DNA from: a bacterium
GTDB taxonomy: Bacteria > Cyanobacteriota > Vampirovibrionia > Gastranaerophilales > UBA9971
Direction of reading: 5' to 3'
Assembly: GCA_037147175.1 (NCBI GenBank)
Contig: JBAWVS010000025.1
Coordinates: 1-38,083, forward strand
Length of the DNA: 38,083 nt
The notes under the pieces were generated by a model. It had not been told where the DNA came from. It made no database searches and saw nothing but the letters and a program-made list of their open reading frames with translations. Every line of letters starts with the position of its first letter. Within the stretch, counting starts at the first letter, position 1. The translations under genes were made by a program, and so were the position numbers. Below, piece by piece: positions 27,429-33,939 of this stretch.

Positions 27429-27466
27429 TTTCTGCCAATCACACATTAGAGCGCAATTGGCAGAAA
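27429..27466. repeat. Intercistronic perfect inverted repeat
   Basis: TTTCTGCCAAT (27429-27439) pairs with ATTGGCAGAAA (27456-27466), 11 bp around a 16-nt loop, in the 97-bp gap between two DUF4268-related genes. On the minus strand it sits just before the AAGGAG of the downstream gene and has no U-run, so it is a better candidate for an operator or RNA-stabilising hairpin than for a terminator. Confidence 0.6.
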
Positions 27467-27507
27467 AGGTAGAAGAAGAAGAAATAGTTTTACTTTAAGA
27501 TATAATC

Positions 27508-27990
27508 TTAAGACAGATTTTGATTGTTTATAATTTCAGGCTTTTTAGGTCTGCATAAATGAAAAGCATACATAGAATTTTCTAACTCATAAGCAATAAT
27601 TCTAATGGCGATAAACTCAACCCTGCCTTCTGCCTTGTCATTTAGCCAATTAAGAATATGCCGAGTTTTTTTATCAAGATGAGCAAGTATCCATACAGCT
27701 TTTTGTACGTCTTTAAAGCAAGCTGCCGCCAGCAACTTTTTAAAATGTTCTTCAATAGGTTCATCATAGTTTATCAATACAGCTATTTTATCAAGAGATT
27801 CACTGTCAGTGAAGAAAAGATCCGGCCTTATTTCTTCATCGCCCGCAATATAGCTGCCCAACTCATTTGAAAGCTTTGAATTAATAAGCTTTCCAATCAT
27901 ATCTCTGTTATTATATATGCATTTTCGTAAAATTTCCTTTTCTTGAAAGGCTTCTTTAAGACTGACTGTTTTTTTTTCTATCGGCTGCAT
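27508..27990 (-). CDS. Small protein related to the nuclease-fold half of DUF4268 proteins
   Basis: The 160-residue protein has EIRPDLFFTDSESLDKIAVLINYDEP, KAVWILAHLDKKTRHILNWLND and VEFIAIRIIAYELENS. This order of a D-containing strand, a VWI strand and an NWLN helix matches the N-terminal domain of DUF4268-type proteins and parallels the gene just downstream. It lacks the C-terminal DUF4268 segment. The active-site ExE/K region is weak, so it may be a non-catalytic partner. It lies between terL and the longer paralogue in the minus-strand operon. Confidence 0.6.
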   Translation of the reverse strand: MQPIEKKTVSLKEAFQEKEILRKCIYNNRDMIGKLINSKLSNELGSYIAGDEEIRPDLFFTDSESLDKIAVLINYDEPIEEHFKKLLAAACFKDVQKAVWILAHLDKKTRHILNWLNDKAEGRVEFIAIRIIAYELENSMYAFHLCRPKKPEIINNQNLS

Positions 27991-28029
27991 GTTCGCAATG
28001 TCCTTTCTTTCTTTATTAATACAATAATT

Positions 28030-29403
28030 CTAATAGTAAGTGCTCCAATCGATGTCATCGCAGAAGCCCTTCATCATATCGTCTGCTTCCCACCTGTGTC
28101 TTGTTTCGATAGTGAACGGTTCTTTATAACTTTGCGCCGCATGAAGCGCAAGCGCCAAAGCCCAAAATCTGTCAGCATGTCCTGATACATCCGATTTCTC
28201 GACATCAAACCTGATATGTCCTGACGTTGTTATAACCTTTCTGACTGAATGCAAGTCATCTCTAATCTCCCGGTGGGACGGAATGTAAACCGTTCTGTCT
28301 TCAAAGTTGGTTCTCAGGTTGTATGCAAGCTCTTCTTTTACCTTCGCGTTAAAATTGATGCCTTCTACTCTGTAGTGTCCGTATTTTTCCACGGCTGATT
28401 CGGCTAACTGAGCTCCAAGTCCAGTTGCGTCTATACAGCATCTTCTTAAATTTTCAAGTTTTAAGATATTTGCCAAAACTTGCTCCTGAATTCGAAACGG
28501 AGTTTTTTCAATAATTTTAACCATTCTTGTATATTTTACGTTTCCGAGTTTTTCCAGAACCCAAATTACAGTCAGATCTTTCTTTCTGCCGATGTCCATT
28601 CCTACATAAAGATCGCCTGTTAAACTTTCCAATTCTTTGTAAAGATTATCGAGTTCGCAGGTGTAAATAAGTTCGTAGGGAAGAAATGCAGTTGTTTCAT
28701 CCATTGCCTCGCAGCAATATTCCTGAAGCCAGGTTTGCTCGTCAAAACAGTTTACCCTTTGTTCTTCCAGCCACTCATGTTTTTCTTTTTTAGTTGTCTC
28801 CCTGCCGTATATTTTATCTACAAGCCCTTCCTTGACTGCAAGTTGAATCGGCGTCGAATGAAGAGACCATTTGCTCTGTTTTGTTTTAATGTCGTCTACA
28901 AACTTGTAAAACCTGCAATTTTGTCCGTTATGAGTCGATAAAATCCTGAGCGGATAATTCCAAGTGATGCAGGGCTTGGCTGCAGCCCATAAATCTTCTT
29001 GCTTTGCGTGATGCGCAAATTCATCAAGCACGACTTTGCCGCCCTTGCTTCTGAATCCTTTGGGATTAGAACTTAACGCGTTAATTTTTGCGCCATTTGA
29101 AAACTCTATAACATAAGCTTTAATGTCATTTTCCGAATCGACTATTACGTTTCCATGATATTTGGCTGCAATATTTAAAAGCCTGACCCACTGTTCGCAA
29201 TATCCAATATATTCTCTGGCGGCAGACTCGTCGGATGAAGAGAACCAAACATCGGGAACTTTCTTCGCAACGCAGTCAATTACATCTTCATAACTCTGAA
29301 CATAAGTAGCGCCGATGCGGCGAGACTTTTCCCACACTTTGATTTTTGATTTATCGTCCAGCCATTTTTTTTGATACGGGAACCAATAATTATCGAGATT
29401 CAT
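28030..29403 (-). CDS. terL: Phage terminase large subunit (Mu gp28-like)
   Basis: The 457-residue packaging motor has all motifs in order: the variant Walker A WEKSRRIGAT (residues 24-33), Walker B VVLDEF (124-129), the coupling motif LSTHNG (155-160), and nuclease acidic residues in VGMDIGRKKD (D270), CIDATGLG (D325) and GHADRFWALALAL (408-420). It corresponds to the Mu gp28 / FluMu terminase family that cuts and packages DNA into proheads. It appears intact, yet no portal, protease or capsid gene follows; the downstream genes are DUF4268-like proteins and transposition-type proteins. A 65-codon piece of a second terL is at 37.15-37.36 kb. Confidence 0.92.
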   Translation of the reverse strand: MNLDNYWFPYQKKWLDDKSKIKVWEKSRRIGATYVQSYEDVIDCVAKKVPDVWFSSSDESAAREYIGYCEQWVRLLNIAAKYHGNVIVDSENDIKAYVIEFSNGAKINALSSNPKGFRSKGGKVVLDEFAHHAKQEDLWAAAKPCITWNYPLRILSTHNGQNCRFYKFVDDIKTKQSKWSLHSTPIQLAVKEGLVDKIYGRETTKKEKHEWLEEQRVNCFDEQTWLQEYCCEAMDETTAFLPYELIYTCELDNLYKELESLTGDLYVGMDIGRKKDLTVIWVLEKLGNVKYTRMVKIIEKTPFRIQEQVLANILKLENLRRCCIDATGLGAQLAESAVEKYGHYRVEGINFNAKVKEELAYNLRTNFEDRTVYIPSHREIRDDLHSVRKVITTSGHIRFDVEKSDVSGHADRFWALALALHAAQSYKEPFTIETRHRWEADDMMKGFCDDIDWSTYY

Positions 29404-29404
29404 T

Positions 29405-29836
29405 TTATACCTCTGCTTTCGTATATTTTCTTAATCCTAAAAGTTCTTCAATTTCTCTTACGTCCTGCTCGGATAAAACATTGTTCTTTTCGACAGGGCG
29501 CGATTTGATGACAAGATCCTCATACTGTTTTATTTTCATAATAAGGGGGAGCAGTTTTGTAAATGTGTATAATCTCCCCGGATTTGCTCCCTGACCGTTT
29601 TTAATATCTGCTTCAATCGAATCCATTATGGTTTGGGAGAAATTATACAGTCTTTCATGAAAAGCTTTCTTTCCGCTGAGGTATTCGAGTCTCATTTCAT
29701 CCCACACCCCTTCTTGTTTCCACTTAAGAACCGTCTTGTAGTTTAGTTTCAGAGATGAAGCAATACTTTGCAAACTCATTTGCTCCCGGACATATTTTTT
29801 CTCTGCTTCGTCATAATGCGTTTGCCGTTTACTCAA
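29405..29836 (-). CDS. Terminase small subunit-like HTH protein
   Basis: The 143-residue protein has an N-terminal helix-turn-helix (YVREQMSLQSIASSLKLNYKTVLKWKQEGVWDEMR), a helical middle (KAFHERLYNFSQTIMDSIEADI) and a short C-terminal VLSEQDVREIEELLGL. This matches small terminase-type proteins of Mu-like phages, which bind the packaging site and recruit TerL, encoded 1 bp downstream. The start is TTG at 29836 with AAAGGAG upstream; the second copy at 37.4 kb uses TTG too. It is the first gene of the mobile operon. Confidence 0.82.
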   Translation of the reverse strand: MSKRQTHYDEAEKKYVREQMSLQSIASSLKLNYKTVLKWKQEGVWDEMRLEYLSGKKAFHERLYNFSQTIMDSIEADIKNGQGANPGRLYTFTKLLPLIMKIKQYEDLVIKSRPVEKNNVLSEQDVREIEELLGLRKYTKAEV

Positions 29837-30067
29837 TCCTGACTCCTTTAAAGTTGTAAATAACAGTCATGCATTTTAATTTTTGTTCAGCGGGCAGAAG
29901 AATTTCCCCGCCAATGATTTTTAGCAAGTTCGGTTTTTATTTTTTTTTGCAATAATTCTGTACAGAAAAGTTTTAATCAGAGATGATTTTTTAGAGCTTG
30001 GAAGCAGAGATTTCAGCTGAAGAAGAAGCCTGTCGATGTCGTATTAACTATAGTATAATTGGTTTTC
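29837..30067. other. Operon leader and promoter region of the mobile operon
   Basis: No gene is seen. On the minus strand the leader carries an inverted repeat, GGCGGGG and CCCGCT around a short loop (about 29894-29918), between the putative promoter and the small-terminase start. A TATAAT-like sequence (agtataattg) lies near 30055 on the plus strand. It is the expected site for control of the minus-strand operon; which boxes are used is not decidable by eye. Confidence 0.4.
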
Positions 30068-30121
30068 CGGTTGCGTTTCAAGTATAAAACCAGGTTGCGT
30101 TTATACCAAGAATGCAACCGG
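30068..30121. promoter_or_regulatory. Control array A, motif GGTTGCGTTT
   Basis: Two direct copies of GGTTGCGTTT (30069-30078 and 30093-30102, 24 bp apart) and one inverted relative (AATGCAACCGG, 30111-30121) sit upstream of the mobile operon. A related core, ATTGCG, recurs about 85 bp further out at the putative element end (30196-30218). They look like binding sites of the element's own regulator or end-binding protein (inference). Confidence 0.6.
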
Positions 30122-30218
30122 CGCATTTCTATTTATATCAGAGGGATTATTAACCGGTGTTGTTTAGCATATTTTTTCCTTTCAGGTTTTTTGTAACTCG
30201 CAATCAAAAAATCAGGCA
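30121..30218. repeat. Duplicated end module, copy A
   Basis: Shares with copy B an ordered set of segments: CGCATTTC, TTAACCGGTGTTG, CCTTTC, TTTTTTGTA, CTCGCA and a run of A. Read from outside, the terminus begins TGCCTGATTTTTTGATTGCG and continues AG. Sequence beyond 30218 has no recognised gene. Probably an element end; the exact boundary is uncertain. Confidence 0.55.
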
Positions 30219-30272
30219 GTAGAGGCGATGGCGGTTTTCTTTTTATCTATAATCATAATACACGGTATTTTA

Positions 30273-30320
30273 ATCGCATTTCTACTATAAAAGTGTAGTA
30301 AAAATGCGATTATCGCATTT
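30273..30320. promoter_or_regulatory. Control array B, motif ATCGCATTT
   Basis: ATCGCATTT occurs at 30273-30281 and 30312-30320, with the inverted AAATGCGAT at 30302-30310. Between them lies a near-palindrome (TCTACTATAAAAGTGTAGTA). The layout, two direct and one inverted copy, is the same as array A but with a different motif; the core CGCATT recurs at the adjacent terminus. Confidence 0.6.
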
Positions 30321-30413
30321 CCCTTGATATTAGCGGGTATTAACCGGTGTTGATTAACACAGTTTATTGCCTTTCTGTTTTTTTTGTAGCTCGCATTCGA
30401 AAAATAAAGTACA
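30316..30413. repeat. Duplicated end module, copy B, with TGT-type terminus
   Basis: Second copy of the end module, about 195 bp from copy A, sharing CGCATTTC, TTAACCGGTGTTG, CCTTTC, the T-run, GTA-CTCGCA and the A-run. Its last 25 bp (30389-30413) read from outside start TGTACTTTATTTTTCG and end AATGCGAGC. They align without gaps to the terminus at 33940-33964 with most positions identical. Confidence 0.6.
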
Positions 30414-30455
30414 GAGGAACTAAAGGGGGGTTGTATATTTATAGCATATACCTTA

Positions 30456-30515
30456 TTCGGTGCGAAAAACCGGTATAAAATAATACCAAAATTTCGCACC
30501 GAAATATGATATAAT
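30456..30515 (+). promoter_or_regulatory. Nested inverted repeat and promoter, motif TTCGGTGCGAAA
   Basis: TTCGGTGCGAAA (30456-30467) is inverted as TTTCGCACCGAA (30492-30503), enclosing GGTAT (30472-30476) and ATACC (30483-30487). Seven bases after CACCGAAA comes TAATATTA, and TATAAT is at 30510-30515. The same CACCGAAA-N7-TAATATTA arrangement recurs at 30953-30975. Likely a repressor-controlled promoter reading right. Confidence 0.6.
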
Positions 30516-30723
30516 ATTAGTCATTTTATTTTCGTTTAATAATAAATTTTTGAATATATGCAAATAATTATAAAATTGTAATCAAACCTTTATTCCTTAG
30601 CTCCGTTGTTTTATAGAAAAGAAAATGTTTTGCACAATTACGGCTTAAAAATATATCCTGATATTATAAATCATGAAAAACATAACGGGCTTAAGGTTTT
30701 ATAATTTTGGTTTAGGCTTGAAA

Positions 30724-30750
30724 TTCGGTGTAAATATGTAATAATATAAT
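30724..30750 (+). promoter_or_regulatory. Promoter of the putative ncRNA, variant TTCGGTGTAAA site
   Basis: TTCGGTGTAAA (30724-30734) is followed by 7 nt and TAATATAA, with a perfect TATAAT at 30745-30750. This is the third example of the site-N7-TAATAT layout within 500 bp. The predicted start of transcription falls at the first base of the closing stem of the RNA at 30756. Confidence 0.55.
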
Positions 30751-30753
30751 TAA

Positions 30754-30847
30754 TTATCAGACCAGCGTCAGATTAAAGTAACGTCAGGATAATCTTGGCA
30801 GTACCTTTGAGGTATGGTGTGTTGCTCTGAGGGTCTGATATTTTTTA
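30754..30847 (+). ncRNA. Putative structured small RNA
   Basis: A closing stem of ATCAGACC (30756-30763) with GGTCTGAT (30832-30839) is followed directly by a T-run (30841-30846), so the 3-prime end resembles an intrinsic terminator formed by the whole molecule. Inside, AGATTA pairs with TAATCT, and GTACCT pairs with AGGTAT around a 3-nt loop, giving a three-way-junction layout. A TATAAT lies 6 nt before the first stem base. No open frame of note is present. I do not recognise it as 6S, SRP RNA, tmRNA or a known riboswitch. Its position between element control sites and an Xre gene suggests a mobile-element RNA. Confidence 0.55.
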
Positions 30848-30948
30848 TGCAATAAGTTTCGTCTTAAGTTAGGTCACAATGCTTACAACATAAACTTTTC
30901 AATCTATCTGCACTCTTGAAATAGTTTTACAAAAAATCATAACAAAAA

Positions 30949-30975
30949 TTCGCACCGAAACCTGCGATAATATTA
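30949..30975 (+). promoter_or_regulatory. Promoter with operator-like site TTCGCACCGAAA
   Basis: TTCGCACCGAAA (30949-30960) followed by 7 nt and TAATATTA repeats the layout at 30492-30518. It precedes a hairpin leader and the Xre regulator gene at 31197, which could be autoregulated from this site (inference). Confidence 0.5.
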
Positions 30976-31025
30976 ATCCTGATTTTTATTATATTAAATT
31001 TGTGATAACATTTAAACAAAGCAAT

Positions 31026-31068
31026 ACCTCGGCGACTCTGTAAATAATACAGGAAGAACATCCGAGGT
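31026..31068 (+). other. Structured leader hairpin upstream of the Xre gene
   Basis: ACCTCGG (31026-31032) pairs with CCGAGGT (31062-31068), and an inner CTGT/ACAG stem (31038-31041 with 31049-31052) closes an 7-nt loop. The structure lies in the 5-prime untranslated region predicted from the promoter near 30960. No U-run follows, so it is not a standard terminator; it might be an RNA-level control element or protein-binding site. Confidence 0.4.
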
Positions 31069-31196
31069 GTACATTTACATTATAGCATTCTTTTTTATTC
31101 AAGCGTCCGGCTATATTCCTTTTTCTGTTTTTTATGCCGGCATTACAAAATATGTTAATAAAGGAATTTTAAAAATAATTAGATAAGGTCTTACTT

Positions 31197-31622
31197 GTGT
31201 TTGTTATAAAAAGCGATGCCGAAAAGAAAACTACTCTTGAATTGATAAATAATTTCAAAAAAGCGATTGAAGAAGTTAATAATTCAAATGCCGATGACTT
31301 GATTAAACAATCTCAAATAAATGGTTATAAAATACAGACAGCTGATTTGGAAAAACAGATTGAAGAATATGATGAATTAAAAAAAGGAAATTTAAGATTA
31401 CCTGAAAATCTTTCCTTTTCTGAATTATTAGGATATTTAACTAAAGTACGAATATCAAAAGGAATATCACAGAGCGAATTAGCTAAAATGATTGGTGTAT
31501 CAAGACAACAAATAAGCCGTTATGAACTTCAGGATTATCGGGGAGCAAGCCTTGAAAGGATAAACCTAATTTTAAATGTATTAGGCTTAACAATAAGTAT
31601 CAAGTTACAAGATGTTGCATAA
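31197..31622 (+). CDS. Xre family helix-turn-helix regulator with coiled N-terminus
   Basis: The 141-residue protein has a charged helical N-terminal half (TLELINNFKKAIEEVNNSN ... LEKQIEEYDELKKG) and a C-terminal HTH: LLGYLTKVRISKGISQSELAKMIGVSRQQISRYELQDYRGASLERI. The start is GTG with AAGG 9-13 nt upstream. The fold fits antitoxin-type or phage-like repressors; no toxin gene is adjacent on either side. It may bind the TTCGGTGCGAAA sites found three times in the 750 bp upstream (inference). Confidence 0.8.
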   Translation: MFVIKSDAEKKTTLELINNFKKAIEEVNNSNADDLIKQSQINGYKIQTADLEKQIEEYDELKKGNLRLPENLSFSELLGYLTKVRISKGISQSELAKMIGVSRQQISRYELQDYRGASLERINLILNVLGLTISIKLQDVA

Positions 31623-31792
31623 CAGTAAAACAGCGAATTGATGTTCTTGACACTTACAGGGCTAACATCGCATCTTAGCTTGCTTCTTTATCCGGATTTT
31701 GATGAATTATATCTTTAAGGAGATTGATACGGCACATTTTTATTATTTGCACAATATCGCTGACACTTATTCTGATGGTGACCGGCTTGGTC

Positions 31793-31954
31793 TTAGGTAT
31801 TAGGTCTTAAAATTTTAAATTTATTATTCATCCAAGAATCATCATTTTCATTAAAAATTTCTGAAAATTTATTCGCTTCGCAATCAGGACAAAACAATTC
31901 GCCCTTTTCGTCTTCAAAAAGTTCGGATTTGCAAATATTACAATTTTTAGTCAT
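31793..31954 (-). CDS. Small zinc-ribbon protein
   Basis: A 53-codon gene begins ATG at 31954 with GAGGT 10-14 nt upstream. The protein reads MTKNCNICKSELFEDE and then GELFCPDCEANKFSEIF, so two CxxC pairs 14 residues apart can bind one zinc. Its start codon overlaps, as ATGA, the stop of a frameshifted upstream frame. Small zinc-ribbon proteins of this kind are found as antitoxins or partners of small toxins; here that is a guess. It is too short to have a dependable family match. Confidence 0.6.
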   Translation of the reverse strand: MTKNCNICKSELFEDEKGELFCPDCEANKFSEIFNENDDSWMNNKFKILRPNT

Positions 31955-32090
31955 TTATATTTACCTCGTAATTCCAAAAAAATAATGTGTTTTCGATTAG
32001 CTATATATGCAGTTATTAACCTGAATTTATCTTCCCGCGTTCAATAATTAAATGCGAAACTCTGTTAGAATATAATTTTAAACTTTTCAT
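31951..32090 (-). pseudogene. Frameshifted small ORF upstream of the zinc-ribbon gene
   Basis: From ATG at 32090 the frame reads MKSLKLYSNRVSHLIIERGKINSG and stops. A shift by one base at about 32020-32030 continues as KFRLITAYIANRKHIIFLELRGKYK, ending in TGA that overlaps the zinc-ribbon ATG. Position, size and ATGA coupling suggest a decayed partner protein, possibly a small toxin, in a two-gene cassette. A sequencing error instead of a mutation cannot be excluded. I do not recognise the family. Confidence 0.45.
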
Positions 32091-32535
32091 TCTTGTTACC
32101 TCTTGGTTTATTTTTAATACATTTATGTTTAATTATCAACTGTATTAAGATAAATTTAAACTTTGGAGACACTCTTGGTTTATTTTTTTCTTGTAATGCT
32201 AAATCACACATAAAATCATATTTGTAAGCTGGAAAATTTTACACATGTATCTTGCACTCAATTATTTTGTTAACAAATTTTGCAACTGTATTTTAACGAT
32301 TAATTTACAGGGTGCGCAACATAAATTTTATAATTTGTATGCACTCTTGAGTTTCACTGTCTTAATTTGCCATACAGCAATTATTCAGTTCAGCCTTCTA
32401 TTGTTTTTGTATTTCAAAATAAATCATGACGCAAGTCTAAAACTAAATTATTTTGAATATTCATTTAATTTAGACACTTTAAATTTTTGCCACTTGGCAG
32501 TATAATATTAAATAAGTGACAAAAGAGGGAAATTT
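32091..32535. other. AT-rich intergenic region with short direct repeats
   Basis: No convincing gene. CTCTTGGTTTATTTTT is repeated exactly at 32100-32115 and 32172-32187. A loose 40-bp similarity to 30886-30920 (CAACATAAA...TGCACTCTTGA) lies at 32315-32351. A possible frame of 86 codons at 32245 has no coding character or ribosome site and is not accepted. A GAGGG precedes the antitoxin start at 32536. Confidence 0.4.
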
Positions 32536-32958
32536 ATGAAATCAGCATATTTAGAGAAAACTTTAAAAATTGTATCTACAAATGATGACTTCAATGATGA
32601 AATAGAAATTATTAACAAAATAGAAGAAGGATTTTCTTTTGAAGTTATTGAAGAACTTATTACGGAAAATAAATTTTCCCTTCAGGAAATAATTGAACTT
32701 GTTCTTCCAAACAGAACATATTACAGAAGAAAAAAAGAAATGCGATTAAATTCTGAAGAATCTGATATCGTCGCAAATTTATTCAACTTAACTGAATTTG
32801 CAGAAGAAGTTTTTGGAGATAAAGAAAAAGCTTATAATTGGTTGCGCAGGATTAACAGGTCCTTAAAAAGCAGAAAGCCCATAGCTCTTTTAAAAACTGC
32901 TTTTGGAAGAAAAATTGTAGAAGATGTTTTAAGCAGAATAGCATATGGTGTTTATTAA
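32536..32958 (+). CDS. Xre/MbcA/ParS-type antitoxin of a RES toxin
   Basis: The 140-residue protein matches the Xre-like antitoxins with a C-terminal toxin-binding domain (DUF2384): SLQEIIELVLPNRTYYRRKKEMRLNSEESD near the centre, then FGDKEKAYNWLRRINRSLKSRKPIALLKTAFGRKIVEDVLSRIAYGVY. This C-terminal motif set normally blocks the active site of its partner. The gene has GAGGG upstream, and its stop overlaps the toxin start by one base (TAATG), the usual arrangement for this pair. Confidence 0.92.
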   Translation: MKSAYLEKTLKIVSTNDDFNDEIEIINKIEEGFSFEVIEELITENKFSLQEIIELVLPNRTYYRRKKEMRLNSEESDIVANLFNLTEFAEEVFGDKEKAYNWLRRINRSLKSRKPIALLKTAFGRKIVEDVLSRIAYGVY

Positions 32959-33389
32959 TGCATGTCTATCGTTTATGCAAAGAAGGATACAGTAATCTTG
33001 ACGGGGACGGCGCAAGTAAAACCAATAATTCATGGAATTCAAAAGGCAAACATGTTATATATACATCCGAAAATATTGCTTTAACTATTTTAGAAATACT
33101 TGTTCATCTCGATTATGATTTAATTCCGAATGATTATTGTTTATTAACAATTGATATTCCTGATAATTGCACAGTTGAACAATATTCAAAAACAACTTTA
33201 TCAAGGAATGAAACTATAAGGTTTGGAGATGAATGGCTGACAAGCAAAAGATCCTTAATTTTAGCTACGCCTTCATATATTATTAATAAAGAAAAAAATA
33301 TTCTTATTAATCCTAATCATCCTGAGTTTACAAATATTAAAGTAATAAACAAAGAGCCTTTTAATTTTGACAGCAGACTTTTTAAGTAA
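32958..33389 (+). CDS. RES domain toxin
   Basis: The 143-residue protein starts HVYRLCKEGYSNLDGDGA and has WNSKGKHVIYTSENIALTILEILVHLD, the R-E-S bearing core, and later WLTSKRSLILATPSYIINKEKNILINPNHPEF. RES toxins (MbcT, ParT, Res) break down NAD+ or use it to modify a target, and are held inactive by the Xre partner encoded immediately upstream. Length and motifs are complete, so the module is probably functional. It sits among mobile-element relics, consistent with horizontal arrival. Confidence 0.93.
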   Translation: MHVYRLCKEGYSNLDGDGASKTNNSWNSKGKHVIYTSENIALTILEILVHLDYDLIPNDYCLLTIDIPDNCTVEQYSKTTLSRNETIRFGDEWLTSKRSLILATPSYIINKEKNILINPNHPEFTNIKVINKEPFNFDSRLFK

Positions 33390-33703
33390 AATTACTTAAT
33401 TAAGTTTTTCAAACAAATATTTCTATTTGTATCTTGGTGTATCTGTATGTATCAAAGAAAAAATTGCTTGATTTTGAAAATATGAGCAAGTTTATGTCAT
33501 TGCAGAAACGTTTCTTTAAGCATCTTAACCTTTACAGCTATATAAGAGTGATTTATTCTCAGTGTTACTTCCTCCTTGGGCTATAAATTTTTACGCATGT
33601 AATTAACACCTGAAATGGAAATTCTCAGTCTGGAAATTTATAAAAATAAATTATCATTCCCCCATAGACACAGCAAAACATAATTCTTAAGGCATTTGAA
33701 ACA
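33390..33703. other. Non-coding region with a 10-bp-phased TGTATC repeat
   Basis: No gene seen. Just after the RES gene, TGTATC starts at 33428, 33438 and 33448, exactly 10 bp apart. The rest is AT-rich and unassigned up to the C-rich array at 33704. Confidence 0.4.
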
Positions 33704-33730
33704 TTTCCCCCTGACTTCCGCAGGCTTCCC
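33704..33730. repeat. Triple YTTCC array, control region C
   Basis: TTTCCC (33704), CTTCCG (33715) and CTTCCC (33725) start 11 and 10 bp apart, the outer two followed by extra C. The same spacing and similar sequence occur at 35598-35624 in control region D, in each case about 80-100 bp before the element-specific array. Probably a conserved protein-binding module of these elements. Confidence 0.6.
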
Positions 33731-33802
33731 CCTGCCTAATAAAACCAAATATTTCATTTTTGCCGAAAAAACGCCTCAAATATAGATATATCGCGGATTT
33801 AT

Positions 33803-33871
33803 TATCCAATTTCTATCCGGTTTTTATCCGTTTATTATCCAATTCGTATCCGCAAATTATCCCTTTTGTCC
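33803..33871. repeat. Control array C, TATCC every 11 bp
   Basis: TATCC begins at 33803, 33814, 33825, 33836, 33847 and 33858, exactly 11 bp apart, with a seventh variant TGTCC at 33867. The inverted copy GGATA occurs at 33950-33954 inside the putative element end. Helical phasing implies cooperative protein binding on one DNA face. In this position it most likely binds the element's transposase-like or repressor protein. Confidence 0.8.
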
Positions 33872-33939
33872 GTTTTTTTGCAAACCATTTCAAAGCGGCG
33901 AAAACCGCGACGGGATTGAACTTTAGGCAGTTTTTCCCC

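Noticed and set aside
30212-30499. Minus-strand frame of 95 codons over the end modules
   Set aside because: It crosses two operator arrays and the terminus of module B, with no start site or protein-like features.
30754-30847. SRP RNA, 6S RNA or tRNA
   Set aside because: The SRP tetraloop and symmetric-loop sequences, the long bulged 6S hairpin, and T-loop or acceptor features are all lacking.
32245-32505. Open frame of 86 codons on the plus strand
   Set aside because: It has no ribosome-binding site, low-complexity hydrophobic composition, and covers a region with repeats shared with non-coding DNA.
33803-33871. CRISPR array
   Set aside because: The 11-bp period with 5-bp conserved core leaves no room for spacers, and no cas genes are present.
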